Source: Sipunculus nudus (Eukaryota; Annelida; Sipuncula; Golfingiida; Sipunculidae). From it: a stretch of DNA of 64,000 bases. Where the stretch lies: contig CM049316.1 in assembly GCA_026874595.1 (NCBI GenBank), positions 60,707,676 through 60,771,675 of the forward strand, read 5' to 3'. Below the pieces are notes generated by a model that was given only the letters and a program-made list of their open reading frames with translations, ran no database searches and was not told where the DNA came from. The position numbers and the translations under genes were made by a program. Below, piece after piece: positions 1 to 13,600 of the stretch. How positions within the stretch are numbered: position 1 is the stretch's first letter; every line of letters starts with the position of its first letter.

Positions 1-607
1 TGCTTACCATTATGAATATTTCTGATGATAGTCCACTCCTATCTCCACAGTAGAAATTAATTACCCATCCACAAATATTCATAAAGGGTAATGATTGATA
101 ATTTTAGGTAAGATACTTCCAGTTATCATAAACCTTCTGATCTTTCTTATAAACTCACCTTTTGACCCAGTCTCATTATTACCTGTATTTGTTTATATGT
201 TGCTTAACTTAATGCATGACTTCAAGTTGAGTTGTGATAGATTTGCATATGTATTCATCTGTATTTAGTAAATAGTTACTTAGCATGTAGTAATATAATA
301 ATATATCTTTCAACCATGCTGCAATTCTCCATTTAGGCAGTGAAAAAACATTTGAGAAATTAATATTTTTAATTAATATAAGCTGTGCATACCTGCAAAT
401 TATTAAATATGATAATTGCTGCAAGAAAGGAACACTGGTAATGGTACTGATCAGGTCAGCAATTATTAATCTGAGCAATGTGAGAGGTAGTTTTTATGAT
501 GTGCTTGATTAACACATAAACAATGTATATCTGTTGATAGGGGTAGCCTGAAATATTTATAAATATATCCTTACCCAAGAAACAATGATGCAACTCCTGT
601 AAGTGAT
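1..607. other. 3' flank of DAD1, no other gene seen
   Basis: AT-rich sequence downstream of the DAD1 stop codon; it should hold the DAD1 3' untranslated region. A possible minus-strand polyadenylation hexamer (ATTAAA, reading TTTAAT on the plus strand) lies at 368-373. Short open frames here have no recognisable content. Confidence 0.5.
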
Positions 608-738
608 TTAACCGATGAAGTTGACTATGACCAGATGTAATATCACATGGGCAAAGATGAAATCTGCAAAAGCTCTCTCTGGCCCAATGCCAAGAAATTC
701 TTTTCTATTCTGTGGATTGACTTGTATCCTCAAGCATG
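608..738 (-). CDS. DAD1: DAD1 coding exon 2 (terminal)
   Basis: 131 nt after a pyrimidine-rich acceptor (TTTCTTTGCAG). It encodes [10 protein letters not shown] through VNFIG and stops with TAA at 610-608. It is short and its encoded segment is under 45 residues, so it is easy to miss; it is identified by alignment from memory to animal DAD1 C-termini. Confidence 0.96.
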
Positions 739-2550
739 CTGCAAAGAAACATCAAATTCATTGTAATATGTGGTATACAGGGAAACAATTTTTATGCAAG
801 ACAACAAATTGAACAATACAGGTAAGTGATCCTACAATACCAGCAGTCAATCATAAAAAACATCAGGAGTAGAAATGGAAAGATAAAATAAAATATGACG
901 GTAATTTTGGATACTATTACCAGTGAAATGATCAGCAAATATTATACAGATCATTTGAGCAGAAAGAAGCCTTGCCAGAATATATGTGACCATGCCAGGG
1001 CTTATGGCCGAGTTTCACTTGACTGGTACACTGGCAATCCTGCAAGCGGACAAAATGAGTCTTGTTATTTTTAATATTATTTTAAATTTAAATATGACTT
1101 TGCTGGTTTGCTATCCTATGTCCATGGTGTCATAAGTAAGGTAAAAATTAATGTTTATGAAAATCTATCATCATTGTAAAAATCTATCATCATTGTAAAA
1201 TTCTATCATCATTGTAAAAATCTGACTTCATTGTTAAATCTGCTAGACATCTACATGGGAGGGGACATGTTAATACCAAAATATATCCCAAAACCATGAT
1301 ATTAAAATAAACTTATATCTTTTTTTTCTCATAACAATGAAGTGTTATACTTGTAAATATTACTCATTTTTAAACTGTGGTAAAATCTTGTTTCTGATGT
1401 ATAAGGTTAAACTGTTCATGCAATGTTCAGTCCATCTGGGCACTTTGACTGCATCTGCACGGAGAGGAGCAGAGCGGATTGGAATCACAGGTCTTCGGAT
1501 GAGACAACTGCCTTGTAAGTGACCCATCTCCTGGTATAATCAGGTTTATACCATATACCTCAAAAGAGCAATTAAGTTGTGATGCTAATCAGTAATCACC
1601 CACTCATAGTCCCACATGGTTCATCTGGCCATTTGCTGATTAATCAGATTTACAGATTAGCACCAGCTTTGGCTGGCCAGCTGCCTGTATTGCACTAATT
1701 ACATCAAAGGGTAAAGGTGTGAAATGGTGGCTTCAGTGAATTATCCTGCTTAATTACCTACAGCATATCTTTAAATCTAAATCAGTAAATAATCTTGAAC
1801 TTTAAAGATCAACACATACATTTATTTGAATGTGTCAACAATCAGGATTGAATTAAGTTTATGAACCAAATGTATGCCACTTTTTTAGTGTTCATTAATT
1901 TTCATTCAAGAATTATATCAATAAAGAGAGCTGATTTAAAATAAAAAATAGACGTGTTATCAATGCAAACACATAAATTACCAAAAAAGGAAACAAAATA
2001 CTTTTGTTAATATACTTCAATACTAAATTAAAAAAAGCAACAATCAGCATTTGAATTTTGATTAATAAGCTAGTGGGAATTCAAAGTAGTCCTTGATATG
2101 CATACAAACATCTTAATAAATAGTTTCATAACATTACCAGATAACACAGTATGAAATTATAACTTAAATGATAATTGTATAAAAGGGTGTGTGAACAAAT
2201 AAACACATTTACCACAATAAGGGCCGAATAGTATTATTGAATGTAGAAAAACTTTGGCACCAGGGCATGTTTACTTTATGGTCTGCAACCAGTTAACAAC
2301 CTAAAGGTTTATATATGTATGGTATTATTTTCATACCTGCCAAAATAAAAGAGCCGACGCATGAGATAAATCCTGACAGGAAAGAGTTGAAGGGAAATGT
2401 TCCAACCATACAGCAGTAACCAAACTGCACAACGCCGGTCAGCAATATATACAGCATGTACGCATCTATGATTTTGAGTTTCTTGGATGTGGAGCGCATA
2501 TACTCATCGTAGAATTTCTTCAAAACGGTCTGCAATGTGTCGGCCGGCAT
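608..2550 (-). CDS. DAD1: DAD1, oligosaccharyltransferase subunit (two exons)
   Basis: Encodes the small membrane subunit DAD1 (Ost2 in yeast) of the ER oligosaccharyltransferase, which transfers the lipid-linked glycan to asparagines of nascent proteins. Exon 1 (2550-2337) and exon 2 (738-608) join with GT at 2336-2335 and AG at 740-739, giving 114 residues; human DAD1 has 113. The conserved core is unmistakable: [18 protein letters not shown], then [20 protein letters not shown] in exon 1, then [18 protein letters not shown] and [10 protein letters not shown] in exon 2. The junction codon is GCA (A), where human has V. I chose ATG 2550 because it gives the family's N-terminal length; the same frame is open upstream but unlike DAD1. 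Three hydrophobic segments are expected. No frame damage is seen. The gene is divergent from the zinc-finger gene next door. Confidence 0.97.
739..2336 (-). other. DAD1 intron
   Basis: 1598-bp GT-AG intron, AT-rich, with no coding content seen. It contains a short 19-bp tandem repeat at 1161-1240. Confidence 0.9.
1161..1240. repeat. 19-bp tandem repeat, about 4 copies
   Basis: The motif CTATCATCATTGT recurs at 1165, 1184 and 1203, with a decayed fourth copy at 1222, so the period is 19 bp. It lies inside the DAD1 intron. Confidence 0.85.
2337..2550 (-). CDS. DAD1: DAD1 coding exon 1
   Basis: 214 nt: 71 codons plus the first base of codon 72 (phase 1). It starts at ATG 2550-2548 (protein starts MPADTLQ) and ends at the donor GTATGA. 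It carries the first two hydrophobic segments, up to SFILA. Confidence 0.96.
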
Positions 2551-2966
2551 CTTGACAGGTGTTGAGCAGTTCCTCAGATCAGTGGATTCAACGTGGCAAA
2601 GAACGGAGGCCCAGACGATGCACACCTCGGATCTCGCGGGACACTGCGAGAACAGCACAGGAATGCTTGGATTTTAAGCGGCTACAAACCTGTACATAAG
2701 TTAACAAGAGCCACCATTACCTCATTTCAAACATATAAACTACATTATTTTGTTTGTATGAGAAAACACACAATGAACCGTTTTATTGTTGTAGTAAAAC
2801 GACACTGAATGAAACATTGCGGGTCTCGCGGTGGGCATGTGACTTGGTCTGATGTACAAATTTGATCACGTGACAGATTCACCTCGCCATGATCGTTGAT
2901 GCGATACCCCAGGCTTTGGAACACATGGATAAAATCCTTTGATCGATCGATTATTGACTATCGCAG
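2551..2966. promoter_or_regulatory. Putative bidirectional promoter, DAD1 / zinc-finger gene
   Basis: This stretch separates the DAD1 start codon from a candidate 5' splice donor (CAG|GTATGC, cut after 2966) of the plus-strand gene. It is richer in CpG than its surroundings. Two TCTCGCGG motifs (about 2631 and 2823) resemble half of the TCTCGCGAGA element known from housekeeping bidirectional promoters, and a perfect TCACGTGA palindrome (E-box/CLEAR type) lies at 2866-2873. Promoter function and the noncoding first exon are inference; no transcript evidence is available. Confidence 0.5.
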
Positions 2967-4194
2967 GTATGCGTTCACAGTTCCTTATGTACATAGACAA
3001 CGTGTCTTGTCAACACTTTCATCACGAGTGTTAATTAAATAGAAATGGTACGATACAAACCGCATTAGATTAAACTCGGATCACGTTACCTTGTCTGTGC
3101 AGTGTTTAACAACACTGAGCCGTGAGCGCGATATGAGACTCACGCTTTTGACAAGTCATTGCGGATAATATTTCTAATATCACAGAACAGAGTGTAAAAT
3201 AATTCTCATTTTAATCATATACAGTCTGTTAATACTGCTAGTCACTATTCTGATCAGTCAGTCAGTTAATCAATTAGATCTTAAAACCGTTATGACTCTA
3301 ACTAAATTGAAGCCATTCTTTGTGGACGCGAAGCCAGGTAACCTGGTTTCGGTGACTGGCAGGGCTGTTGACCCCACAGTCTTTGGCACACTGTCACACA
3401 TCTGGGGCATGCTTGGGAAGTATAACTGTCCCTGCAACATCTTCAGTCAGGGTTCTGCAGCCTCAGCAGATGTGTTTTGAAGCTAAATGACATGTGCTGG
3501 CCCTGCTGCAACTACAGTCCAGTGTGTATATCCTGATCCTGTTTTCACTGAAAACTTTAAATTTTTATTATTTTAGTATTATTTTTAGGTGCTGCACACA
3601 TTTTTAACATTTAACTTTTCATTGTTTCAATTATATTACTATATTCTTAATAGTCAGTGTTTCATTGCTTATTTGGACTCTCAGAATGTATACTACATTC
3701 TGTAAATGTTTAAAAAAAATTAAATTAAATAACTTTAAAATTTTGTATATGAATAAGACACTGGTCCTTGAAAAAATAAGAAAAAGGTGGAAATAATTAT
3801 AGTGCCTAGACATTTTGAATCCCTTAACTTGAGAAGATTGTTGGAATATGATGGCTTATATTTGATCAAATTAATTACACATATTGTCACCTTGTTTTGT
3901 TGGTATTTTCTGCATTGAAAAGGTGACTGTGGCCATTATGCACAACTGGTATTTATTGATATTTGAACTTTTGCATTACTGTGTATTGTAACTTGAATTC
4001 ATTTATATAAACAAAACATGCAGAATTGAGGTTAAGGATGTCAAATTGTACAATTGATAAAAACAGAAATGTAGACAATATGTGTAGTAAAAGTTACAAT
4101 TTCCTTTCAGATGAAAATGAAAAGGATGCTAAATGGCAGACATGGATTATTATGAGAGGAGTCACCCTTGATACTGTGTTACAGGGAAGAAGTT
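2967..4194 (+). other. 5' region of the zinc-finger gene, probable 5' UTR intron
   Basis: No convincing coding sequence. Two good acceptors precede the coding start: TTCCTTTCAG ending at 4109 and TGTGTTACAG ending about 4184. A noncoding first exon ending at 2966 could splice to either. An ATG at 3292 is followed by a donor-like CCAG|GTAACC at 3336, but joining it to either acceptor meets a stop codon, so it is not called coding. Confidence 0.4.
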
Positions 4195-4696
4195 ATGACA
4201 AAAGAGCTTAACTGCAAGATGAACCACAGAGCTCTTATTTTAAGGAAGGCACCAGCCAAAGGGAATATTGTTCATGACACTCAGTCACAAATTAAGGAAG
4301 ACCATGGCAGAACCGGACAACTTAACAATACTCAAAATATACAGCACGCCAGCCTTGTTAATTTACTGGGGAAAGGGAACATTCCACAGCTCCCTCAGGT
4401 AACACTGAAACACGTACTGCAGGAGGTTCAGCCACACATTACTCCGAAAGTCATCATCACACAGCCCAAGGTGGCTCAGGTATCCACCAGTGGTGACATC
4501 ACTGTTGTTGGACCTGAAGTACAGGTGGGCAGGACGGTCTCTGAAGCTGAAATTGTCAGCTTTGACAAAACAAAAGAACCATTTAAGTGTGCCCAGTGTG
4601 ACTACTGCAGCCACAACAAGCACTATCTGAAACAGCACGTGGATCTTGTTCACAACGCCGAGAGACCTTTCAAGTGTCCTTTTTGTGACTATGCAG
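4195..4696 (+). CDS. ZNF507: ZNF507-like coding exon 1
   Basis: 502 nt. It encodes a 129-residue leader with no clear domain, then finger 1 (FKCAQCDYCSHNKHYLKQH) and the first half of finger 2 (FKCPFCDYAG). The donor GTAACT begins at 4697, leaving one base of a glycine codon. Confidence 0.88.
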
Positions 4697-7600
4697 GTAA
4701 CTTTTGTTTGTGTACAAATTAATCCATTACTGTGTTTGGCTTCATTTTCAGGGGGTTGAATTTTCGCTATTCTCACTTTTTCAATGTTTCAAGAGGGTTC
4801 TGTTATGGCTTTACCACCATGATGTAACCTACACTAAATATATCCATCATAAATCATAATATGATTTATTTATAGCAAGCATCAAACAAGTGGATTTTTT
4901 GTTCAGTGTTGGCAGATAATGTAAAAGTTCTATTGAATGTCGATAATACAGACAGTAACAGACATGAATAATGTGCATGAGGTGCCAATGAAGCTATATA
5001 ATAAATGACCTGTGTAGAAAGGGTGTGTTATTCACTAACGTTAAATTTTTTTGATAATTTCCTGTTCACAAATCTTGCAAATTTGAAACTCTTGTGAAGA
5101 AATAGCTGGCCACAGTATATCGATGATTGGTCATTTTATTTTGTTGGTGTGCAGATAATCAATTATAATTCATAATTTTATATCGATGGTTGGTCATTTT
5201 ATTTTGTTGGTGTGAAAATTAATCAGTTATATATATGATTGGTTATTTCATTTCATAAAACAAGTTGCATTTTTGCATAATCAGTCACAATAGATTATGT
5301 ATGTACATGTAAAGAAGTCATTTTGACCAGAAAAAAATTCCAATACAGTCAGTCTGCATTAGTTATAGTCGGTATACATGTCTTAATAGGATGCAAGTCC
5401 ATTTCCCAGGGATTAACTCTAGGCTGCTGCTGAAACAACAACTGAATGAAAAATTGAAAAGAAAATGTTTCCTAGCCAGATACAATTTTAGTCTGTTTAT
5501 TTTACAGATCTAAGATTTTGCCATGGCCAGTAAAAAGGGTTGTTAAGACTTGTAAAACTAATTTTATTTTTCTACAGAATTTCCTGTCATAAAAAAACAG
5601 TACTAGTCTTGCCTAATACTCAAAGTTTTATGGAACTCTGTAAATCCTATTTAATTAAACAAAAATAAAGGAATATATACTTCATTCTATATAACTTAAT
5701 GTTAGATGTGTAAAATTTTGCAGTTGATATAACTTATTGGTAGATGTATAAAATTTTGCAGTTGATATAACTTATTGGTAGTTGTGTAATATCTACAAGT
5801 TGATATAACTAATTGTTAGATGTGTAATATTTTGCAGTTCCTATAATTTATATAATTACATAATACATATGATTTATGTGTTATATTTTTATGTTTATAT
5901 TAGTTGTAGGAATTGTTTTAAAATCATAATTGATGATTGAACAATAATAAGACTGATGATCGATTATTAATCGATAATTTTATGTACATTCTATCTTACC
6001 TTGAAATCTGCTGTATACTAGTACCTAAATATCAACCCCTGACATGTACATCGTTATCCATAATGAAACCAGTCAAACCACCAATCCACCCGCATCCAAG
6101 GTGGACTTGCTGTCAGACGATTGTTGGCTTTTCAAGGTTCCATTTTGATGCTGTTTGTTACTTAGTGTTAGTATATCTCTAACAGAATTTAATTCTTTGG
6201 ATGTTCTGACATAATTGTTTTTAATCAATCAAGCAAAAATGCATTTGATTTAATCGATTCCAGATGAAAGAAAACATCTGATTTAAACGATTAATATCTG
6301 CAAACCACTAGTTTGATTTATTTTATGGGTAGATGTGTCATATTTTGCAAAACAAATGCTCTGGTGCTATTTGCCTGATCACTGAATTGAATGCAGAGCT
6401 CTACATCAGATAACTGATCATTAGTGTGCCTCACTGTTCACTCACTGTTTAATCGAGATAAAGACTACTGCTGGTTGTATACAGGAACACAGCTCCTGGC
6501 TCTATGCTTAGGCAAAGGTCATTGTTGTTGTGCATCATGCTGGTGTGGTTTCAGCAGTGCCAGTTGATAACAAAGTGATTGAAATATTTCTGAATGAAGC
6601 CTGGTCAACATTTTAAACACTACACAATACATTTAAGAAATTGTTGCCAAGTTTAATTATCGAGTACTTGGTAAATTAAATCAAAACAGAAGTTTCCTTT
6701 TATAAAATTCAACCTGAGGCCCAAAGTACAAACATTCAATAATCATTTGAACAGTACAAAAACCATAAATTTTATTTAGTATCTGTAGTATTAGGACACA
6801 TACAATGTACAATATGTATAATATAAATATTTATTACATAAAAACCTCACATTTATATTCAGACATATCATAATATTTTGTTATTACTGGAGCGGGTTAT
6901 GAATAATTTAAACATTTATTCCATGTATCATTGTGATCAAATGTTAAAGGTAAGCTTCAGCTTTCGCTATTTCAATAACAGATCTATATATCTTAGAATG
7001 TTTACATTTTTAATCAATTTATAATACAAAGGGAAAAGCAAGGATTTACATGATTAATAAAGAAATACCAAGCTTTTTATTATGAAAATATATATAATAG
7101 CCAGTAAAGACCTAGTTTTTGTCACTGACTGTCTCAACAATCTTTTTTGCTGGCAAAACTCCAACAGAGACTGTTAAACTATTACTGATAAAAACAATAA
7201 GTCCTGTTCTCTGTTGCTCTGAATTAAGGAGAAGTGGCTCAAATGTCAAGTGACCTGTTCCTTTCTAGCACTGATGATGTTTATCACTACTGATAGGACC
7301 GATGATCGTTTATAATCAATGGTTAAAAGTTTAAGCAATTGATGATGATCAATCTTGCAATTCTATAATCGATAAGAGAGTTTTGCACATATCTCAGGCC
7401 ATGTGATGGGAGGTGACCTGTATCCTTTCAAATAATCTATGAAAGCAAACTAGAACATTCTGTGTTTACTAATGAATTCCTACTTGAGTTAACCAAATAC
7501 AGTAAAATTTAAATCATGACCACCAATGGGACCTCGATAAAGTGGTTTGTATTTTTAAGGTGGTCATCTAATCCAGGTCTGATATAAAGACTATAAAAGA

Positions 7601-10600
7601 ATAAAGACTGAAAAAAATGGTCATTATTTTGAGATGGTTACTAAACCGAGATGGTCATTAGATAAGGTATGTATATGTCAAGGCTCAGATCCCGGTCTGG
7701 ACCAATCAGGAATTGGTCCAGACCAAATCCCGATCGGGATTCATTCTGGACTCATCCCCGATCAGGATCTGGTCTGGACCAGTTCCGGATTGAGATTCCA
7801 TGGCAGACTAGCGAAGGCTTTTGGTGTAAACATTATATTCCAATAGGTTAAGACAGGAAAAATAATAAATCCAGTTGTGTGAAAAATTTTATTTTATATA
7901 TTAATATATTTAACAGAAAATATATATAGTTGAAAATGTTGATAAGAGAAGTTTTAAATTGTTGGTTTTCATGAAATCAGGATTTTTCACTTGAATGTAA
8001 GCTGTTCATGAGTTGATACAAGTTAAGAATATCCATATTTGAAAACTGGGGACTGAAAACTTCATATGATACCTAACTTCTTACTATGTCAATCATCTAA
8101 CAATTTATTCTACCAACAAAACACATCAAATATGTATACACTTATTTACACAGTGAGTCAGCTTAAACTACTTCATTTGTTATATAAAAATTGAATAAAC
8201 AATCTGATGAAAATACTGGAAATAATAATTAAACTTGAAAAATATAACAAGGACTTGAAAAATAATTATAATAAATTTAATCACTCAATTAATTAACACT
8301 TTAATATTAGTTAAGTTATTAAGGTAGAATAATTAACACTGACAACAAACTAAATTAAGATTTATCATTACTTATTAAGTTATAATCTCAGACATCTTGT
8401 CAGGGATACAGGCATGCTCTGAATCTAGGTCTGGGCTGACCTGATCCTTGATAAGTTCAGACAGGAACTCATTCTCTTTCATTAAAAGTTAATGATCAGC
8501 CTTTAGGCGGACCTGATTCCGATTGGCATCTGGTTTGGACCAATGCCGGATTGGTCCAGACCAGATCCAGATCAGGATTTGGTCTGGCCTAAACCTTGAT
8601 CGGGATTTGGTCTGGACCAATCTTTAGGGATCTGGGCCTTGACATATACATGAACTATTAATGATTTACCTTTGATTGAATTCACTGCATGTAAAATTAA
8701 TCATTGTGATTAGTATAAAAACTATTGGTTGACTAAATTCAGTTAGTTTCAGATTCTTTGTAAATTTTACTTTCAAAACAATCTTCGGTTTAGTGACAGT
8801 TATATTTATATCTGTCTCCTGCCTTCCTTGATTGTTACCTCTAAATGTAACATAAAAAGAACAGTTTTACATCAGAACCAGGTCATGTTTCCTCTGCGCC
8901 TGAAATTTAAGCCATAAACATGATGTAGCTGTCAGCTGAGCACAAAGTGCCATTATGTACTGATTTATCATTTTATAACACATTTTCATACCCTTTGAGG
9001 TTCTGACCTTTGACATTTTCTTCATAGGTTATCACCAGCAGCATCAAGTTCACATTCATGAGTCACATGTTTTAGACTTCCTTACCATTCATGTATGACC
9101 CAAAAAAAATTGAGAAAATTCCTTGCACATATACTAAAACATAGTTAAGTTTTCTTGATTTATTCAGAGCATTGATAACCCGGCATTATGGGTTGATGTT
9201 TTAATAAAAATTTATATATTTAAGTTCATCATGTGCTTGCATAATTGTCATATATGTATATATATTTCCCCATTTGTATATGATATTAAGGTAAAAATTT
9301 TGACAAAGAGTGAATTTTACCCAGTAGTCATAATTTAGGCACATTTAAATTAATTTCTTATTACAGCCTAATGTGCCTTTAACACTATTACACCAAACGT
9401 GATTACTGTTGGAATTAAAAGCATCAGTATGCGTGTCTAACATGCATTTGCTGAAATCCACAGTCCATTGAAAGACAATTTTATTTGCAGCAGTTAGGGC
9501 TGAAATGGGCACAAAATTTTGGACTCAAGTACCTGATAGGCAATACCCAACTCGGACTCGAGTATTCGTTACTATGGCAACGCTGTAAAGTTAAACTGAC
9601 ATCTCTTTACCGATGCAAAAAATACATCTGTTTGACTTCATGATGTCTTAACTTTATCCAAACGAAGGAATAGATATAAATACTAAAATTAAACAGTGGA
9701 AAACTCCATTTGAAAGCATATAACTCATAAATGTAAGTCTCTTCGAAATAGACTGTACAGTATGATTATTACTTCAATAATGAATAAATAGGCCAAGACT
9801 GCCAGTAAATTTGCAATAATATTTAGATATGCAGATAGATAACGAGTACTCGAGTCCGAATTTTGGACTCGAGTACTCGGTAAGTATTACCCGGACTCGA
9901 GTACTCGAGTACTCCTTTCAGCCCTAGCAGCAGTGCAAGATTTAGATCAATTCAAAATGGCATAGTAGTATTTTCGTTTGGTGAAAAAGGACTTTGGGAA
10001 GATATTTTGTAACTGTTAGTCCAGGCCTTTAGTCTATTCATTTTTTTAGCTCAGTTGACAATAAGTCAACTGAGCTATAGCAATGGTCCTGTGTTCATCC
10101 GCTGTTTGTCCATCTGTCTATCCATCCTTTTCATTAAACTGGCACGTTTTAAAACTGTTAGCCCTACAAATCCAAAATTTGGCATACAGTTAGACATCTC
10201 CAAACTTCCTACCTTACGGAAAATTGGTCACTTCAACTTCATTCCTTCAAGATATTAAGGAAAAACCTCTATTGTCCATTTAAAACCCATTGTTAACCTT
10301 CAAGACTGCCTAATACCAAACCCCTGATCTGTTATTAATCATATTTTATATAAATATTTCTTATATATTTCCTATGTATGTACTAGAAATAAGGTCAGTA
10401 TTGTGTAATTTCTTGAAGTAATGGGCGGCCGATTATGGGCCTGAACATAATGAACTTTATAAAAATTCAGGAAAGATATTTTACTCACTTAACATAAGAA
10501 TTATTGAAGCTAGAGACTTTTGTTCAGGGATATAAGCATAATTAATCAAATTTCGGTTGTATACCCAAAATTTAATCTGAATTTTACAAATTTTGTAAGC

Positions 10601-13600
10601 TATTAGCATAAATGTAAAATCAGTACTTTAACTTTTGCCCAAATCTGGCCTCGGCACATTTTTGTCCTGTAAGTACTGTGGATTTACTTTTCACTGCCTG
10701 TAAACATAAGGATTTAATCTGTTAAAATCTAAAATTTGAAAATTAAAGCTCCAAAATAAGGTTAGTTATAAAATTTTTTTAGAGGCTCTTATTGTATTTT
10801 CTTGCATTGTCAAGTAGCCCACTTTGGTTACTGGAGTCATTTGGTGCAGCTCTCTCTTCTTACCTTATTTGTTATGGGTCACTGGGGGATCAGGGGTCTC
10901 AGGTGTATGCAGAGGTATTGTAACTCTCACCATGAACACCCCCTCTTGCCATTGAGCCCTCCTTGCACCTTTGGAATTGCCCATTAGTTTTTATAACAAC
11001 TGTATAAGAATTTATTAAATGAAAAAAATTTTAAAAAAATTAGTGTAATAAAAAAATTAGGATCTAATTCAAACATATATTATTGCCACAGATGAATGAG
11101 ATATAAAGTGATCAGCTCTGGCTGTCCATCTCTGTTTATCATTAAATATATAATAATTATAAATCAATTTTTAGCTCAGCTGACTTTAAGTCATCTGAGC
11201 TATAGTCGTGGTCCATTGTCCGTCGTCCGTCCGTCTGTCCGTCTGGATGTCCGTCCGTAAAACTGGCATGTTTCGACACCATTGGACCTACGAATCTGAA
11301 ATTTCTGCATACAGTTAGATGTCCCAAAAATCTCCTACCATGCCGAAAATTGGGTCAATAGGACTTCGTTCCTTCGAGATATAAAGGAAAAACCTCAATT
11401 TTTTATTAGCTCAGCTGACTATAAGTCATCTGAGCTATAGTCGTGGTCCATTGTCCGTCGTCCGTCCGTCTGTCCGTCCGTCCGTCCGTCTGTCCGTCCG
11501 TCCGTCCGTCCGTAGATGTGGCACGTTTTGAAACCGTAAGACCTAGGAATCCAAAATTCAGCATAATGTTAGATGTTCCCAAGATCTCCTACCAAGCCGA
11601 AAACTGGGTCTTTGCGACTTCGTTCCTTTGAAAAATTAAGGAAAAACCTCAATTTTTTTATTAAAATCCTATTTTCACACTTCAGGACTGCCTAATATCA
11701 AAACCACTCATCTGTTTTTCCTCATATTTACCATAAATATTCTTCTATATAGTTCCTATGTACATGCCAGAAATTAAGTCTGTTAAGTATAAATTCTTTA
11801 AGTTATGGGCCCAAACATAATGGACTTTGTAAAAAATCAGGAAAAATATTTACTCACTTAACATGAAAAATTTTGAAACTAGAGTCTATTTTCCTAAGTA
11901 TATAACTATGTTTAATTAAGATTCAATTGTTTACCCAAAATTAGATCTGAATTTTGTAAATTTTTAAGTAATTAGCATAAAAATAAAATCAGTACCTTAT
12001 ATTTTGCCCAACTTTGACCATGGCACGTTTTTTTCCTGTAAGTACCATTGATTTAATTTTCACAGCATGTAAACATAAATATTTAATTTGTTTAAATCTG
12101 AAATTTGGAAGTAAAAGCTTGAAAATTAAGCTAGTTATTGATTTTTTTCTTGAGGCTCTATTGTAGTCATTTGCTTTGATTACAGATTACAGATGCAGGG
12201 TCCCACTCCAGGTCACTGGAAGTCAGCTATGCCAGGGTTTCTGATTTGTAACAGTCACTGGGGGAGATCCCCTGCTGTGACAGGTGTACAGTTATTCTCA
12301 TATCACCACCCCAATCACCCCCCCCCCCCCCCCCGCAAACCCAACCCACCAAGTGTTATGCAGTATTGTTATTGTTTTCACTGTATCTCCTTAATTGTAA
12401 TGCTGTTTCCACTCTGATATGCAAAAACTTTCCTTGAAAAAGTAATTCAAGGTGTAATCCAGAAGATGCAATGTTGTGTAATGTAGCATTTTTAAAGAAA
12501 TCATTTTTCTTTTAAATGATTTTACCAGTCATAATGGAACCCATCAGTATGCTTAAATTATGATAAAATATGAAGCACATTATGGATTAATAAAGACACA
12601 ATTAAAAACTGTGAAATTTAAATCAAGTATTTTTTTAGATATTTATTGTTTTGCAGATTTAAAAGATATATTTTTGTGGTAAAAAATAAATAAACATTTG
12701 TATACATGATGTGGTGTTATCTGACAAGATTGAGATTTATGATGATGCAATTGAGAATTATGAATCAACTTTTATATTCAGAAAAATATGTTATATTGAA
12801 AATGTATAGAAATATAAACTTAAATTAAAAAAGAAATTGGTGTGATAAAAAAATGAGGATTTATTACAAACATTTGTTCATTATTATCCTGCATCAGCAG
12901 AATTTGAGATCAGGCTTTGTTTGCCATTTTTTATGTTGTTAATTAGTTATATTTCAACTGTGTACATTTCATAAAAAAACATATTTAATAATATATATTA
13001 TACAAAAAAAAGATTCGATTGAACAAATGTGTAAACTACTGAAATGTCAACAGTTAATCGAAAAGCCAACTAATGATATGGTAATTGTACAGATCATTTG
13101 TTCACAAACTGCTCATATGCTTCAGTTTCAACATTAGGAAACACATGGTCAGGTCACAAAATATTGTTTGCAACAATTTCTTGCTCATCAATACAAACCA
13201 ATCATATAAACCAACCATGGCCTTTATTACCTCTTCCTCTTACACTTTATCTCCATTTTATATTATTTTAGATTTTTACCTTCAAGGTTAACGTCAGCTG
13301 AGCACAGTGACCCATAGGTCCCTTGTTAGAAATCTATTTTCACACTTCAGGCCTGACTAATATCAAAACCACTCATCTGGTTTTCTTCATATTTACCATA
13401 AATATTCCTCTATATAGTTCCTATGTACATGCTAGAATTTGAGTCAGTATTATTTAATTTAAAAAAGGTATGGGCCAAAACATAATGGACATTGTAAAAA
13501 AATCAGGAAAGATATTTGGTCACTTAAGACCAAAAATGTTAAAGGTAGGGACTTTTTTTCAGTAATACAACTTTAACTAATCAAAATTTAATTGTATACC

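Noticed and set aside
2551-2658. Upstream in-frame extension of DAD1 (36 more residues)
   Set aside because: The extension is unlike any DAD1 N-terminus; ATG 2550 gives the family length of 113-114.
3292-3480. Possible first coding exon starting at ATG 3292
   Set aside because: Its donor-like site at 3336 joins to stops with either acceptor upstream of 4195, and the sequence shows no similarity to ZNF507.
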